A DNA stretch of 64,000 nt. Source: DATLRC01 sp035478435. GTDB taxonomy: Bacteria; Patescibacteriota; Saccharimonadia; Saccharimonadales; UBA4665. The translations under genes and the position numbers were made by a program. The notes below the pieces were generated by a model, which made no database searches, was not told the origin of the DNA, and saw only the letters and a list, made by a program, of their open reading frames with translations. This document shows, piece after piece, positions 24,408-32,227 of this stretch (its first letter is position 1; each line of letters opens with the position of its first letter). The stretch is from contig DATIJT010000020.1 in the NCBI GenBank assembly GCA_035478435.1, forward strand, positions 38,116 through 102,115, given 5' to 3'.

Positions 24408-24824
24408 ATGAAATACAGTGAGCGCGTACCGCAAAGGGGCAAGGCCAAAATGGCCAAGAGGACGGCGGTGTCTGGTGCTCCGCACCAGAGCAGGCCGACC
24501 GGTGTAGGGGTTTTGGAAACACACGAAGGTTGTATCGCTTCTGCCATGGCAATCATCGGCAACAAATGGACCGCCCTGATCTTACGCGACTTGTTTGAGG
24601 GTCCAAGGCGCTTTGGCGAGTTGGAAAAATCCGTCGGCAACATTAACCCCCGAACATTGAGCCAACGCCTGGATAATTTGGAAAGTCACGGCATCATCAC
24701 TAAGCAAAGCTTCCACGAAGTACCGCCCCGCACCGAATACGCTTTAACCAAAAAAGGCCAGGACTTACTGCCATTACTCAAACAAATGGCCGACTGGGGC
24801 AATAAGTATTATTCAGTCAAATAA
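24408..24824 (+). CDS. HxlR-family winged-helix regulator
   Basis: From about residue 41 a complete HxlR domain is seen: C-x3-AMAIIGNKWTALILRDLFEG, FGELEKSVGNINPRTLSQRL (recognition helix) and LTKKGQDLLPLLKQMADW. The leading cysteine at the start of the domain is the residue used as a redox sensor in several members. A 40-residue basic, low-complexity N-terminal extension is unusual. ATG 24408 has GAGG 5 bases upstream; ATG 24450 is an alternative. Likely controls the divergent FMN reductase. Confidence 0.88.
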   Translation: MKYSERVPQRGKAKMAKRTAVSGAPHQSRPTGVGVLETHEGCIASAMAIIGNKWTALILRDLFEGPRRFGELEKSVGNINPRTLSQRLDNLESHGIITKQSFHEVPPRTEYALTKKGQDLLPLLKQMADWGNKYYSVK

Positions 24825-25199
24825 GTCACGTACGGCTAGCATTCTGACGGCACGAGCACTTCCAATTGGATCCCAGCTTTCAACAGTAAATCCCCTGTCA
24901 CCTGACCTATTGGCCCAATCTTGGGCGGCTTCTTTAATTGTAAATGGGTTGTATTTTATAGGGTAAATCCCGTCAAACTCAACCAAGCCTTTTTGTCGAA
25001 GACAACGCACAGCAAGACTGGCCGCTTCTTGACTAACTTGCCGTCCCCTCATGCCCCACGTAAACGCCGGCAGGCTCAACTCCCCTGCTGGTTCTACGCC
25101 AGCTAACAGCACCAATGCCTCGCCAAGACCTTGCTCGAGGGTACTTTTTAAAGGTCCATCGTCATCTAAATATTCAAAACCCTTAACTATATTTGTCAC
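24813..25199 (-). CDS. Hypothetical protein, 128 aa
   Basis: Starts with GTG preceded by AAGGAG at 6 bases. Soluble. The middle (QEAASLAVRCLRQKGLVEFDGIYP) looks like a winged helix, so a small DNA-binding protein is possible but not certain. Its last codons overlap the convergent HxlR gene by 12 bases. Confidence 0.65.
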   Translation of the reverse strand: MTNIVKGFEYLDDDGPLKSTLEQGLGEALVLLAGVEPAGELSLPAFTWGMRGRQVSQEAASLAVRCLRQKGLVEFDGIYPIKYNPFTIKEAAQDWANRSGDRGFTVESWDPIGSARAVRMLAVRDLFD

Positions 25200-25252
25200 A
25201 ACCTACTCCTTCTAATGATCAATTCTGGTGGCTAGTCTGCTATTTTGCAAGC

Positions 25253-25654
25253 TTAAGCAGTTTTGCTTTTGGGCGCGAAATCGAGTGAAACGGAATTGAT
25301 GCAGTAGCGTAAACCTGTCGGTTGGTCGGGCGCGTCATCGAACAGGTGGCCTAAGTGACCGCCGCAGTTTGAACAAGTTACCTCGGTGCGGTGTGTGCCG
25401 TGCGAATCATCATCTGTGAGCTTCACGGCGTCGGATTTTACGACATCATAAAAGCTGGGCCAGCCGCAGTGGGCATCAAATTTGTTGTCGCTTTTAAAGA
25501 GTTCGGCGCCACAAGCCGCGCAAGTATACATCCCCGTTTCACTGTGGCGGTCAAATTTGCCGGTAAATGGCAGTTCTGTGCCCTTTTCGCGCAGCACCCG
25601 GTATTGCTCTGGCGTTAATTTCTTTTTCCATTCGTCTTCAGATAACTGTTTCAT
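25253..25654 (-). CDS. msrB: Peptide methionine-(R)-S-oxide reductase MsrB
   Basis: Two zinc-binding CxxC pairs (CAAC about residue 45, CSNC about 94), the GWPSFYDV core and the catalytic cysteine in LRYCINSVSLDF (about 117). At 133 residues it is a normal single-domain MsrB. It repairs oxidised methionine in proteins using thioredoxin. TACAAT ends 6 bases before the ATG, so it is probably leaderless. Confidence 0.96.
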   Translation of the reverse strand: MKQLSEDEWKKKLTPEQYRVLREKGTELPFTGKFDRHSETGMYTCAACGAELFKSDNKFDAHCGWPSFYDVVKSDAVKLTDDDSHGTHRTEVTCSNCGGHLGHLFDDAPDQPTGLRYCINSVSLDFAPKSKTA

Positions 25655-25717
25655 AACTACATTGTATACCGCCCGCGCTAGGGAGGCGAGCTAACTGGAC
25701 TACAATTAAGCTGAAAC

Positions 25718-25987
25718 TTACGACTTTTTCGTCATGCCAGCGTGCAGGGCGCCGTACACCCAGGCTACTAGCTCTAGGACAACTAACTGCAACACAGCTG
25801 AAACGACAGGTAGAAGATAGGTGGTCTTCCAGTCCATCCCTGGGTAACGGTTTTGTTTGAGCCCTGATATTTTGTTAGCTAGTTCACCAGTGGTGGCACT
25901 AAGCAGCTGCACCAAAATTAAAGCGACCACTACGGCCACTATTACCGATGCCGCGTCGCGGCGTTTTAATACTTTTACGATTGTCAT
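25718..25987 (-). CDS. Small two-helix membrane protein
   Basis: 89 residues with hydrophobic helices at about 13-33 and 58-80 joined by a polar loop (NKISGLKQNRYPGMDW). The N-terminus is basic, suggesting it faces the cytoplasm. No recognised family. It lies upstream of a dispersed repeat and the glutamate dehydrogenase gene but is separated from it by over 200 bases. Confidence 0.7.
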   Translation of the reverse strand: MTIVKVLKRRDAASVIVAVVVALILVQLLSATTGELANKISGLKQNRYPGMDWKTTYLLPVVSAVLQLVVLELVAWVYGALHAGMTKKS

Positions 25988-26068
25988 AGTTTTTTCTCCC
26001 TTATGCTCTTGATTATAACGCTGTGGTCAAACTAAGCAATAGCAATTTATAACAAACTCTCAAGACCT

Positions 26069-26150
26069 TGTCATTCCCGCGGCGGCGGGAATCCAGTCAA
26101 TACAAGGAAATGCTTATTAAAACTGGATCCCAGCCTTCGCTGGGATGACG
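26069..26150. repeat. Bipartite palindromic repeat, copy 2
   Basis: Two hairpins, TCCCGC..GCGGGA near the left end and CCCAGC..GCTGGG near the right, each joined to GTCAT / ATGAC ends and an ATCCAGT / ACTGGAT inner pair, with about 26 bases between. The whole unit is an imperfect palindrome with the same plan as the element at 54-146. Confidence 0.75.
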
Positions 26151-26199
26151 AGGGTGGTTTGAGGGTCAGGCCTAACAGTTTTGTTGCTACTAGAGCTAA

Positions 26200-27402
26200 T
26201 TACTTGCCAAGAATCCGCTTGATGGCTAGGGCAAAGGCGGCTTCTTGGAGCGAAACCTTTTGGGCCTGGGAATAGCTGTAGGCATCGTTCACGGCTTTTA
26301 CCATGTAACGCCCTAGCTCTTGATTGACTTTGTTCTCCGGCCAGTGCTCGCCTTTTCTATTCTGTACCCATTCCAAGTAGCTGACGATCACACCGCCGGC
26401 ATTGGCTAGGATGTCCGGCACGATCATAACGCCTTTTTCGCTCAAATGTTGGTAGGCGGCTTCGTTGACCGGGCCATTGGCCAGTTCCAAAACTACTTTG
26501 GCCTTAACCTCGTGCATGTTCTTTTCAGTCACAGCATCGCCCAGGGCGGCCAACACTAGCACATCCACCTCAGAGCCAATTAGTTCGTCATTGGCTATGA
26601 CTTTGCCGGGAGTATATTCCGCCAAACGGCCTTTTTTGGCCTTAAATTTTTCGAGCTCTATGGCACTGAAACCAGTCGGTGAATAAACACCGCCGCTCGT
26701 ATCGGTCGCGGCTACCAGCTTCCAACCAGGCTGTTCTTCTTCGCTGACTGCCGCGAAGAACGAGCCGACATTGCCAAAACCCTGTACGGCGTAAGTCAAT
26801 GGCTGGCCAGCTTTGCCCGTCAGTTTCAAAAGTTCGCCTAGCGCTATCACGCCGCCACGGCCGGTGGCCGCGTCACGGCCTTCGCTTCCGCCCTTGTCGA
26901 GCGACTTGCCGGTAAAGCTAGCTTTGGAAGTATCGCCGGTTTGTTTTTCGTATTCGTCGACCATCCAGTCGATGATTTCCGGATTGGTGTTGACGTCAGG
27001 TGCCGGCACGTCTTTATCCGGGCCGATGTAAGGAGTTAAATGCCGGGCGTATTTGCGGGCGAGTTCTTCTAATTCTTCACGGGTCAATTCACGCGGGTTA
27101 ACCGTTACGCCACCTTTGCCGCCACCTAGTGGCAAACCAACAGCCGCTGTTTTAAACGACATCAGTGTGGCGAGAGCCCGTACTTCATCCAGGTTTACTT
27201 CTGGGTGAAAGCGTATCCCACCCTTATAAGGCCCGAGTTTGTTGTTGTGCTGTACTCTGTATGCCTGGTGTTTAGCGCCGCTAGCCATTTCAATTTCAAA
27301 AACGTGCTCCTGATCGGTTTTGATCAAGCCTTGTATTTCTTCTTCGCTTAAACCCAACTGTTTCCCAACCCGTCGTATAACCGCATGCGCTGTCTCTAGC
27401 AT
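26200..27402 (-). CDS. gdhA: Glutamate dehydrogenase (Glu/Leu/Phe/Val family)
   Basis: 400 residues. The catalytic lysine motif LPLGGGKGGV (about residues 90-99), substrate-binding NNKLGPYKGGIRFHP, DVNTNPEIIDWMVDEY and the Rossmann motif VQGFGNVGSF (about 208-217) are present. It interconverts glutamate and 2-oxoglutarate plus ammonia with NAD(P). Its presence is notable in an otherwise amino-acid-poor reduced genome. AAGG lies about 7 bases before the ATG. Confidence 0.95.
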   Translation of the reverse strand: MLETAHAVIRRVGKQLGLSEEEIQGLIKTDQEHVFEIEMASGAKHQAYRVQHNNKLGPYKGGIRFHPEVNLDEVRALATLMSFKTAAVGLPLGGGKGGVTVNPRELTREELEELARKYARHLTPYIGPDKDVPAPDVNTNPEIIDWMVDEYEKQTGDTSKASFTGKSLDKGGSEGRDAATGRGGVIALGELLKLTGKAGQPLTYAVQGFGNVGSFFAAVSEEEQPGWKLVAATDTSGGVYSPTGFSAIELEKFKAKKGRLAEYTPGKVIANDELIGSEVDVLVLAALGDAVTEKNMHEVKAKVVLELANGPVNEAAYQHLSEKGVMIVPDILANAGGVIVSYLEWVQNRKGEHWPENKVNQELGRYMVKAVNDAYSYSQAQKVSLQEAAFALAIKRILGK

Positions 27403-27485
27403 GTTTTTGCCTTCCCTCCGTTAAAAATGCTTATTAGATTGTACCTTATTGAGCCCCTAAAAAGCAGCAATTTCATCAAATTATT

Positions 27486-27791
27486 TTATTCGAGTAAAGT
27501 TTGGACCGCCGCTTCGGCGAATTTTGCCCAAACGTTTTCATGCTCTGGCCCAAGCCGCACCCATTGTTTCATCGGCCGACCGCCCATGGGGTCAAATAGT
27601 TTCGCACCGGGTAATTTTAGGGCTTCGGCCAGATCTTTTTCGCCCAATTTAAAGACCATGTCGTCTTCCCACGGCCCGCCAAGTGATTTGCCATTGAGCT
27701 TCCAAGTTGGCATCCCAAACATCTTGCTTTCAACCACACCAAGCGGTTCAAGCTGCTTGGCAATTTCGCGAAATTTGTCTTGGGCGGTCAT
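27486..27791 (-). CDS. TfoX/Sxy N-terminal-domain protein
   Basis: 101 residues matching the TfoX_N fold: ESKMFGMPTWKLNG near the start, a middle beta part and LFDPMGGRPMKQWVRL. Full-length TfoX/Sxy proteins regulate competence, but single-domain versions like this one are widespread and of unknown role. GGAG lies 7 bases before the ATG. Confidence 0.8.
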   Translation of the reverse strand: MTAQDKFREIAKQLEPLGVVESKMFGMPTWKLNGKSLGGPWEDDMVFKLGEKDLAEALKLPGAKLFDPMGGRPMKQWVRLGPEHENVWAKFAEAAVQTLLE

Positions 27792-27855
27792 TATATCTCT
27801 CCCTACCTAATTGTAGATCGCAGCCAGAAATAAAATAAGTCTCATACCAAACTTA

Positions 27856-28368
27856 TTAATATTGACTAACTCCCACTTGATTGGAGTTCAATGCGGCGAA
27901 TTGATGCTCTTCGCAATTCTTGCGTCGGGGCAAGCCTAGCATAATTGAATCGCTATCCCGCTCCCAGATAATATAAAAATTGGTTGGTGTATTCTGGTAC
28001 TCACCAGGAACGTGAATACGAGTTAGGGCATCTTTGGGCATATGGTATTGACGGACTCCGCCCTCAGTTTGCACTTCTACAGTCGACGATTTTTCGCCGA
28101 GGTTGTCGAGGATACCGAGATTGCTAACCGTTAACCCTGCCCCCGGCTTACTGCCCGGTTCGTCAAACCCTATCTTAAATAATGGCTCAAGTTGATAAAG
28201 ACAGGCGCTCTGTCGATGCATAGTATTTACTTTGACATCAAATTCGTACTGGCGATACAGCCTTAATAGGCTTAACCCAGAAAGGCCAAGCCCAAAAGCC
28301 CCCAGGGCGTAAACTGTAGCCACAGTCCAACTATTCTTAAATCTGAATTCTTTACCTTTCTCAGGCAT
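27856..28368 (-). CDS. Membrane-anchored hypothetical protein, 170 aa
   Basis: A basic N-terminus (KGKEFRFKNSW), one transmembrane helix (about residues 14-36) and an exported beta-rich domain of about 130 residues with two cysteines. AAGGAG lies 5 bases before the ATG. No family recognised. Confidence 0.7.
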   Translation of the reverse strand: MPEKGKEFRFKNSWTVATVYALGAFGLGLSGLSLLRLYRQYEFDVKVNTMHRQSACLYQLEPLFKIGFDEPGSKPGAGLTVSNLGILDNLGEKSSTVEVQTEGGVRQYHMPKDALTRIHVPGEYQNTPTNFYIIWERDSDSIMLGLPRRKNCEEHQFAALNSNQVGVSQY

Positions 28369-28431
28369 TTTTACTCCTTAACGTCGTAGATTATAAATGA
28401 ACTCGGGTCGTACATACAATCTGGTAGCTTA

Positions 28432-30114
28432 CTACATGCTCTCCGGGGCTGGAACGCCCAAGGTTTCCAGGCCGTTTTTGAGCGTATCGGCGTATTTTTG
28501 TACCAGGCTTAGACGAATTTCTTCTCTGGCGTCACCAATCACCCGGTTGTGTTCGTAGAATGAATTAAATTTCTGGGCCAATTCGTATAAATAGATGGCG
28601 ATGTGGTGTGGCATAAGTTCGTCGACAGCTTTCTCAACGGTTTCGGCATACTCGCCCAGCTTGCGGAGCAAGGATCGCTCGTCCGGCTCCAAGCTATCGA
28701 TTTGGGATTTGGGATTTGGGATTTGGGATTTCTTCAATATGCTGTTTGCTCTAGCAAGTGCATATTGAAGGTAAGGGCCGGAGTTGCCTTCCAGCGTGAC
28801 TGATTCCTGAACGTCAAAAACTATGTCACCGCCGATGCGATTTTTCAAAAAAGTGTATTTTACTGCTGCCAGGTAGACTTCGCACTGGACTTTGGAGTCG
28901 GGGTAAGCCTGTTTAACTGCTTCTTGGGTGTCATCCAGCAATTCTTGGGCCTGATGCACTTTGCCGGTCCGGCTGCTCATTTTACCGGAAGTCAGGCTTA
29001 GGAAGCCGTGGGCCATATGCACGGTTTTGGCTGCCAGTTCGGCGTCGAATTCGCTTAGGGCCGCCAGCATGACCCGAAAATATTCAGTTTGCTCGGTGGC
29101 AGTGATGATGATTGACTTGCCCGCATTCGGAAAATCGCGTTTTTTGAGCTCCGTTAGGCCCAAATCTTTGGCTTCGTAGGTCGGCAGGCCTTCGGAATTT
29201 ACGAATACCCGAGTGTGCAGACCTTTCTTTTCGCCTTTGTAAACGATTGCCCCTTCGCTTTTTTCAAACACCTTGCCAAGGTGCTTTTGGACAGATTCTA
29301 AGCCGATCGGGCTCGATTCACTTTCTAAATAGCGTTTGTCATAATTCACACTTAGCTCTTTAAAAACCAAGTCAAAGTAGGCAAAACTGCGCTTGACTCC
29401 CCAATCGTAAATTTTGTTCACATCGGCCTGGTCTTTGGCGTAAATGCTTTTGTTGATGGCCCGGATTTGTTCGGCGGCATGGCCTTCTTCTTCGTAGGCT
29501 TGGGCGCCTTTGGCATAGAGGTAGCCAATAACAGTTTTGATAGTCAATTTTTGGCCATCGATACGGATTTCATCAGCCTCCAAGTCTTGCAATCGATCTG
29601 TGTCCCAGCTGATTTGCTCGCCAATAGCCCAAACGGCCTTAGCCACGTGCATGCCGACATCGCCGTGGTAGCTCAACCGCTTTACATCGGCACCGGCAAC
29701 TTCGAATAAGCGGCAAATTGCATCGCCCACCACCGTGGTGTACAAATGCCCCAGGTGCATGGCCTTTAGCGGGTTTGGGTCGCCAAACTCTACCAAAATC
29801 TGCTGGCCTTTATAGTTCTGGACTGGCTCAGATTCAGCTAATTTCAAAAGCGCTTCATCAATCAGCGTAATATTCAAAAATCCCGGCCCCGCCACACTCA
29901 CCTCTTTCATGTGCGAGATCCGATCTTTCACATGTTGGGCCAGGGTTTCGGCGATTTCGCGGGGCGGTTTATCTAATTTTGAGGCCAATCGCAGAGCCAC
30001 GTTCGTAGCGTAGTCGCCAAATTGTTCATCGGGCCGGGTTAATTCAACCTTAACCTCAACGCCAAACAATTCCTTAACTGCCGCCTCGATCGCCGCATCT
30101 AACTCCGTCTTCAT
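28432..30114 (-). CDS. argS: Arginyl-tRNA synthetase
   Basis: 560 residues. Class I HIGH motif as MHLGHLYTT (about residue 118), KMSKS-like loop KMSSRTGK (about 378), and a C-terminal DALR anticodon-binding domain. It charges tRNA-Arg. The ATG lies 8 bases after TATAGT (30123-30128). An odd stretch before the DALR domain encodes KSQIPNPKSQI from tandem 7-base repeats (28699-28731). These sit in a surface linker but could shift frame by slippage. Confidence 0.96.
   Translation of the reverse strand: MKTELDAAIEAAVKELFGVEVKVELTRPDEQFGDYATNVALRLASKLDKPPREIAETLAQHVKDRISHMKEVSVAGPGFLNITLIDEALLKLAESEPVQNYKGQQILVEFGDPNPLKAMHLGHLYTTVVGDAICRLFEVAGADVKRLSYHGDVGMHVAKAVWAIGEQISWDTDRLQDLEADEIRIDGQKLTIKTVIGYLYAKGAQAYEEEGHAAEQIRAINKSIYAKDQADVNKIYDWGVKRSFAYFDLVFKELSVNYDKRYLESESSPIGLESVQKHLGKVFEKSEGAIVYKGEKKGLHTRVFVNSEGLPTYEAKDLGLTELKKRDFPNAGKSIIITATEQTEYFRVMLAALSEFDAELAAKTVHMAHGFLSLTSGKMSSRTGKVHQAQELLDDTQEAVKQAYPDSKVQCEVYLAAVKYTFLKNRIGGDIVFDVQESVTLEGNSGPYLQYALARANSILKKSQIPNPKSQIDSLEPDERSLLRKLGEYAETVEKAVDELMPHHIAIYLYELAQKFNSFYEHNRVIGDAREEIRLSLVQKYADTLKNGLETLGVPAPESM
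28697..28731. repeat. Heptanucleotide tandem repeat inside argS
   Basis: About four and a half copies of GATTTGG (AAATCCC on the coding strand). The 7-base period is not a multiple of three, so gain or loss of one unit would frameshift argS. Confidence 0.85.
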
Positions 30115-30153
30115 CAATAATAACTATATCAGATTAGCGAGGACAAATTTTGG

Positions 30154-31185
30154 CTACTCGTTGAGCATAACTTTGAACTTTTCAACCAGGTCGACTGGCG
30201 TGGGGTTCAGGCCGTTCAATAAAGCTAAGTAAATGCTGGTAAAATCGCCGAAATTCGATGCCCACAGCATTTGCTGCGGCAGAGTTTCGCCCTGCGGCAC
30301 CACTACTTCTGGTGCTGGGCGCTTGCCAGATAGCAACCGTTCGGTTACCAAAAACCGCTTTTGCACGCGTTCATGCTCCAAATTGGAGCGGATTTCGACC
30401 ACCGCGTAAGGTTTATCTACCGGGTGGCTGGACCAGCCGATGAATTCGTTGTGGTTGAATTCGGGGTATTGGTTCACCCAGGCCACGTTTTTGGCGTTTT
30501 CGTTGGTGCCGATTTTCCATTTGTTGGCGGCGGGGAAAAGTTTTGGCCCGCTGTACACCACCACCGATTTGCCAACTAGTTCCAGCGCCAACTGTTTGGC
30601 CGGGTTTTTGGCCGTCGGCACGTCGGGTCGCCAAGAGATAGTCTGATCTTTTAGCCAGTCGGCCACCTGGTGCAGTTCGCCTAAGCTGCCTTTATCGACT
30701 AGGCCAAGCGGTTCCAAGATCTGGATAAGCGCCGCCAAAAAGAAAAATGCTGACATCCGTGGCTGGATGCCGTTTGGGATTACGAACAAAGGGTAGCCCT
30801 TTTGCCTGGCGTGTTCGGCCAACTTACCGCCAGCGGCGATGACCACTATCTGAGCTTGCCGAGCCTCGGCTTCGGCCAAGGCCGATAGTGTTTCTTCGGT
30901 ATTGCCCGAATAGCTGGAAGAAATAAAGAGGGTCTGCTGGCCAACATAGACTGGCAAATTATAGTCACGCACGACCTCAAACGGTACCAGCGTGCCCGGC
31001 CAGGATTTCAGAAAAACTGCCGGTAAAGCCGACCCGCCCATGCCAGCCAAAACTATGTTTTGGATATCACCAAAGTCGGGCAATTCAACCTGGTAATCGT
31101 GGGTCAGTTGTTGCCATTGCTTCTCGGCCACCCCCAAGGCATCTTGGGCGTCGCGTTCGTGGATCATTTTTAAATCATCAAGCAA
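30154..31185 (-). CDS. Bifunctional phosphoglucose/phosphomannose isomerase
   Basis: 343 residues with two SIS domains. N-terminal: VLAGMGGSALPAVFL and FISSSYSGNTEETLSAL (sugar-phosphate binding). C-terminal: TNENAKNVAWVNQYPEFNHNEFIGW with the catalytic Glu/His. The family, best known from archaea and small bacteria, isomerises both Glc-6-P and Man-6-P to Fru-6-P. The start is TTG at 31185, picked for GGGAG 7 bases upstream; ATG 31164 is a fallback. Divergent from 31265. Confidence 0.9.
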   Translation of the reverse strand: MLDDLKMIHERDAQDALGVAEKQWQQLTHDYQVELPDFGDIQNIVLAGMGGSALPAVFLKSWPGTLVPFEVVRDYNLPVYVGQQTLFISSSYSGNTEETLSALAEAEARQAQIVVIAAGGKLAEHARQKGYPLFVIPNGIQPRMSAFFFLAALIQILEPLGLVDKGSLGELHQVADWLKDQTISWRPDVPTAKNPAKQLALELVGKSVVVYSGPKLFPAANKWKIGTNENAKNVAWVNQYPEFNHNEFIGWSSHPVDKPYAVVEIRSNLEHERVQKRFLVTERLLSGKRPAPEVVVPQGETLPQQMLWASNFGDFTSIYLALLNGLNPTPVDLVEKFKVMLNE

Positions 31186-31264
31186 AACTATTCTCCCAAA
31201 ACGTTTATGTTTTATACTACATGCCATATACTATATACGAAACACGATATAAGGGGGGACTTAA

Positions 31265-31768
31265 ATGTTTGGGCACCAAGACAACCAACAAGATGATCAA
31301 AAACACGGCGATATGCCGGTAGTAAGCGAAGACGGGGTGCTAACCCATCACGATTCGCACTCGGCTACGTTAGGCGCGCCACCGGTCGTTACCTCCCCTA
31401 ATCCCGCCCTGCCACCAGATGATTACACACCACCGAGTCCAATGGTCAGCAGTGATGCTCCTTCTGACGATGACGATACTGCTCCTGCTAACCCGAGTCT
31501 AGCAACGTCTTCTAACGCCAATGATTTGCTCGACATCAAGCAGCAAGCTTTACAGCAACTTACACCACTTGTAGACCATTTAGACCAAACTCCCGAGGAA
31601 AAATTCCGCACTTACATGATGATGATCCAAGCCGCCGACAACCAAGCTCTGATTAAAACAGCTTATGAGGCCGCCGACAAAATTACTGATGAAAAAGCCC
31701 GTGCCCAAGCCCTGCTAGACATCGTCAACGAGATCAACTACTTCACCCAGCAAGACAAGCAGGATTAA
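31265..31768 (+). CDS. Acidic hypothetical protein, 167 aa
   Basis: A very strong ribosome site (GGGGGG, 6 bases before the ATG). Residues 1-85 are rich in Asp, Pro, Ser and His and likely disordered. Residues 90-167 form a predicted helical bundle. No signal peptide. I recognise no domain; the layout (disordered tail plus helical domain) suggests a scaffold or binding role. Confidence 0.7.
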   Translation: MFGHQDNQQDDQKHGDMPVVSEDGVLTHHDSHSATLGAPPVVTSPNPALPPDDYTPPSPMVSSDAPSDDDDTAPANPSLATSSNANDLLDIKQQALQQLTPLVDHLDQTPEEKFRTYMMMIQAADNQALIKTAYEAADKITDEKARAQALLDIVNEINYFTQQDKQD

Positions 31769-31813
31769 AACCCATCCCAAAATAAATTTCCGGCCTTATA
31801 GGTTAGTTTTAGG

Positions 31814-32044
31814 CTAATTTTCAACAGATCGGCCCCTTAGATCGTCCAAGAAATGGCGAAACCCGTCGACCGCCACCTGGACAGCCTCTGCGTATTCTGC
31901 CAAACCGGGTATTACACCGCCTTCATTACCTTGTTGGATCAAACAATCATTAAACTCGCGCTCACCTTGCCTAAGCAACGTAGCAGCAGATTCCAGATCT
32001 GGAAGATGATCGGTGATAATTTTATCGGGGCTTTTAATGGCCAT
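31814..32044 (-). CDS. Hypothetical protein, 76 aa
   Basis: TATAAT (32051-32056) ends 6 bases before this ATG, placing the start at MAIKSPDK rather than 11 codons upstream. The product is helical (SAATLLRQGEREFNDCLIQQ, AVQVAVDGFRHFLDDLRG) and soluble. Unknown function. Confidence 0.65.
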   Translation of the reverse strand: MAIKSPDKIITDHLPDLESAATLLRQGEREFNDCLIQQGNEGGVIPGLAEYAEAVQVAVDGFRHFLDDLRGRSVEN

Positions 32045-32125
32045 GGATAAATTATAGCCCCTGAAGTTTAAGAACAAAATCTCCCAATCTACCAGGTCGT
32101 ACCCGCTCGGTAAATTTACTAATCA

Positions 32126-32158
32126 AAATCAAGCTCGGATTTATTCCGAGCTTGATTT
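32126..32158. terminator. Bidirectional terminator hairpin
   Basis: A 14-bp stem AAATCAAGCTCGGA / TCCGAGCTTGATTT with a 5-base loop and a T tract on the plus strand. It lies beyond the 3' end of groEL. A second hairpin, GAGGGAACC / GGTTCCCTC at 32199-32222, lies directly after the groEL stop. Confidence 0.75.
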
Positions 32159-32227
32159 TTCCTTTGCAGGAAGGAGCAGTCCGCGTAAGCGGACGATGAG
32201 GGAACCTATCCCGGTTCCCTCATTTGT

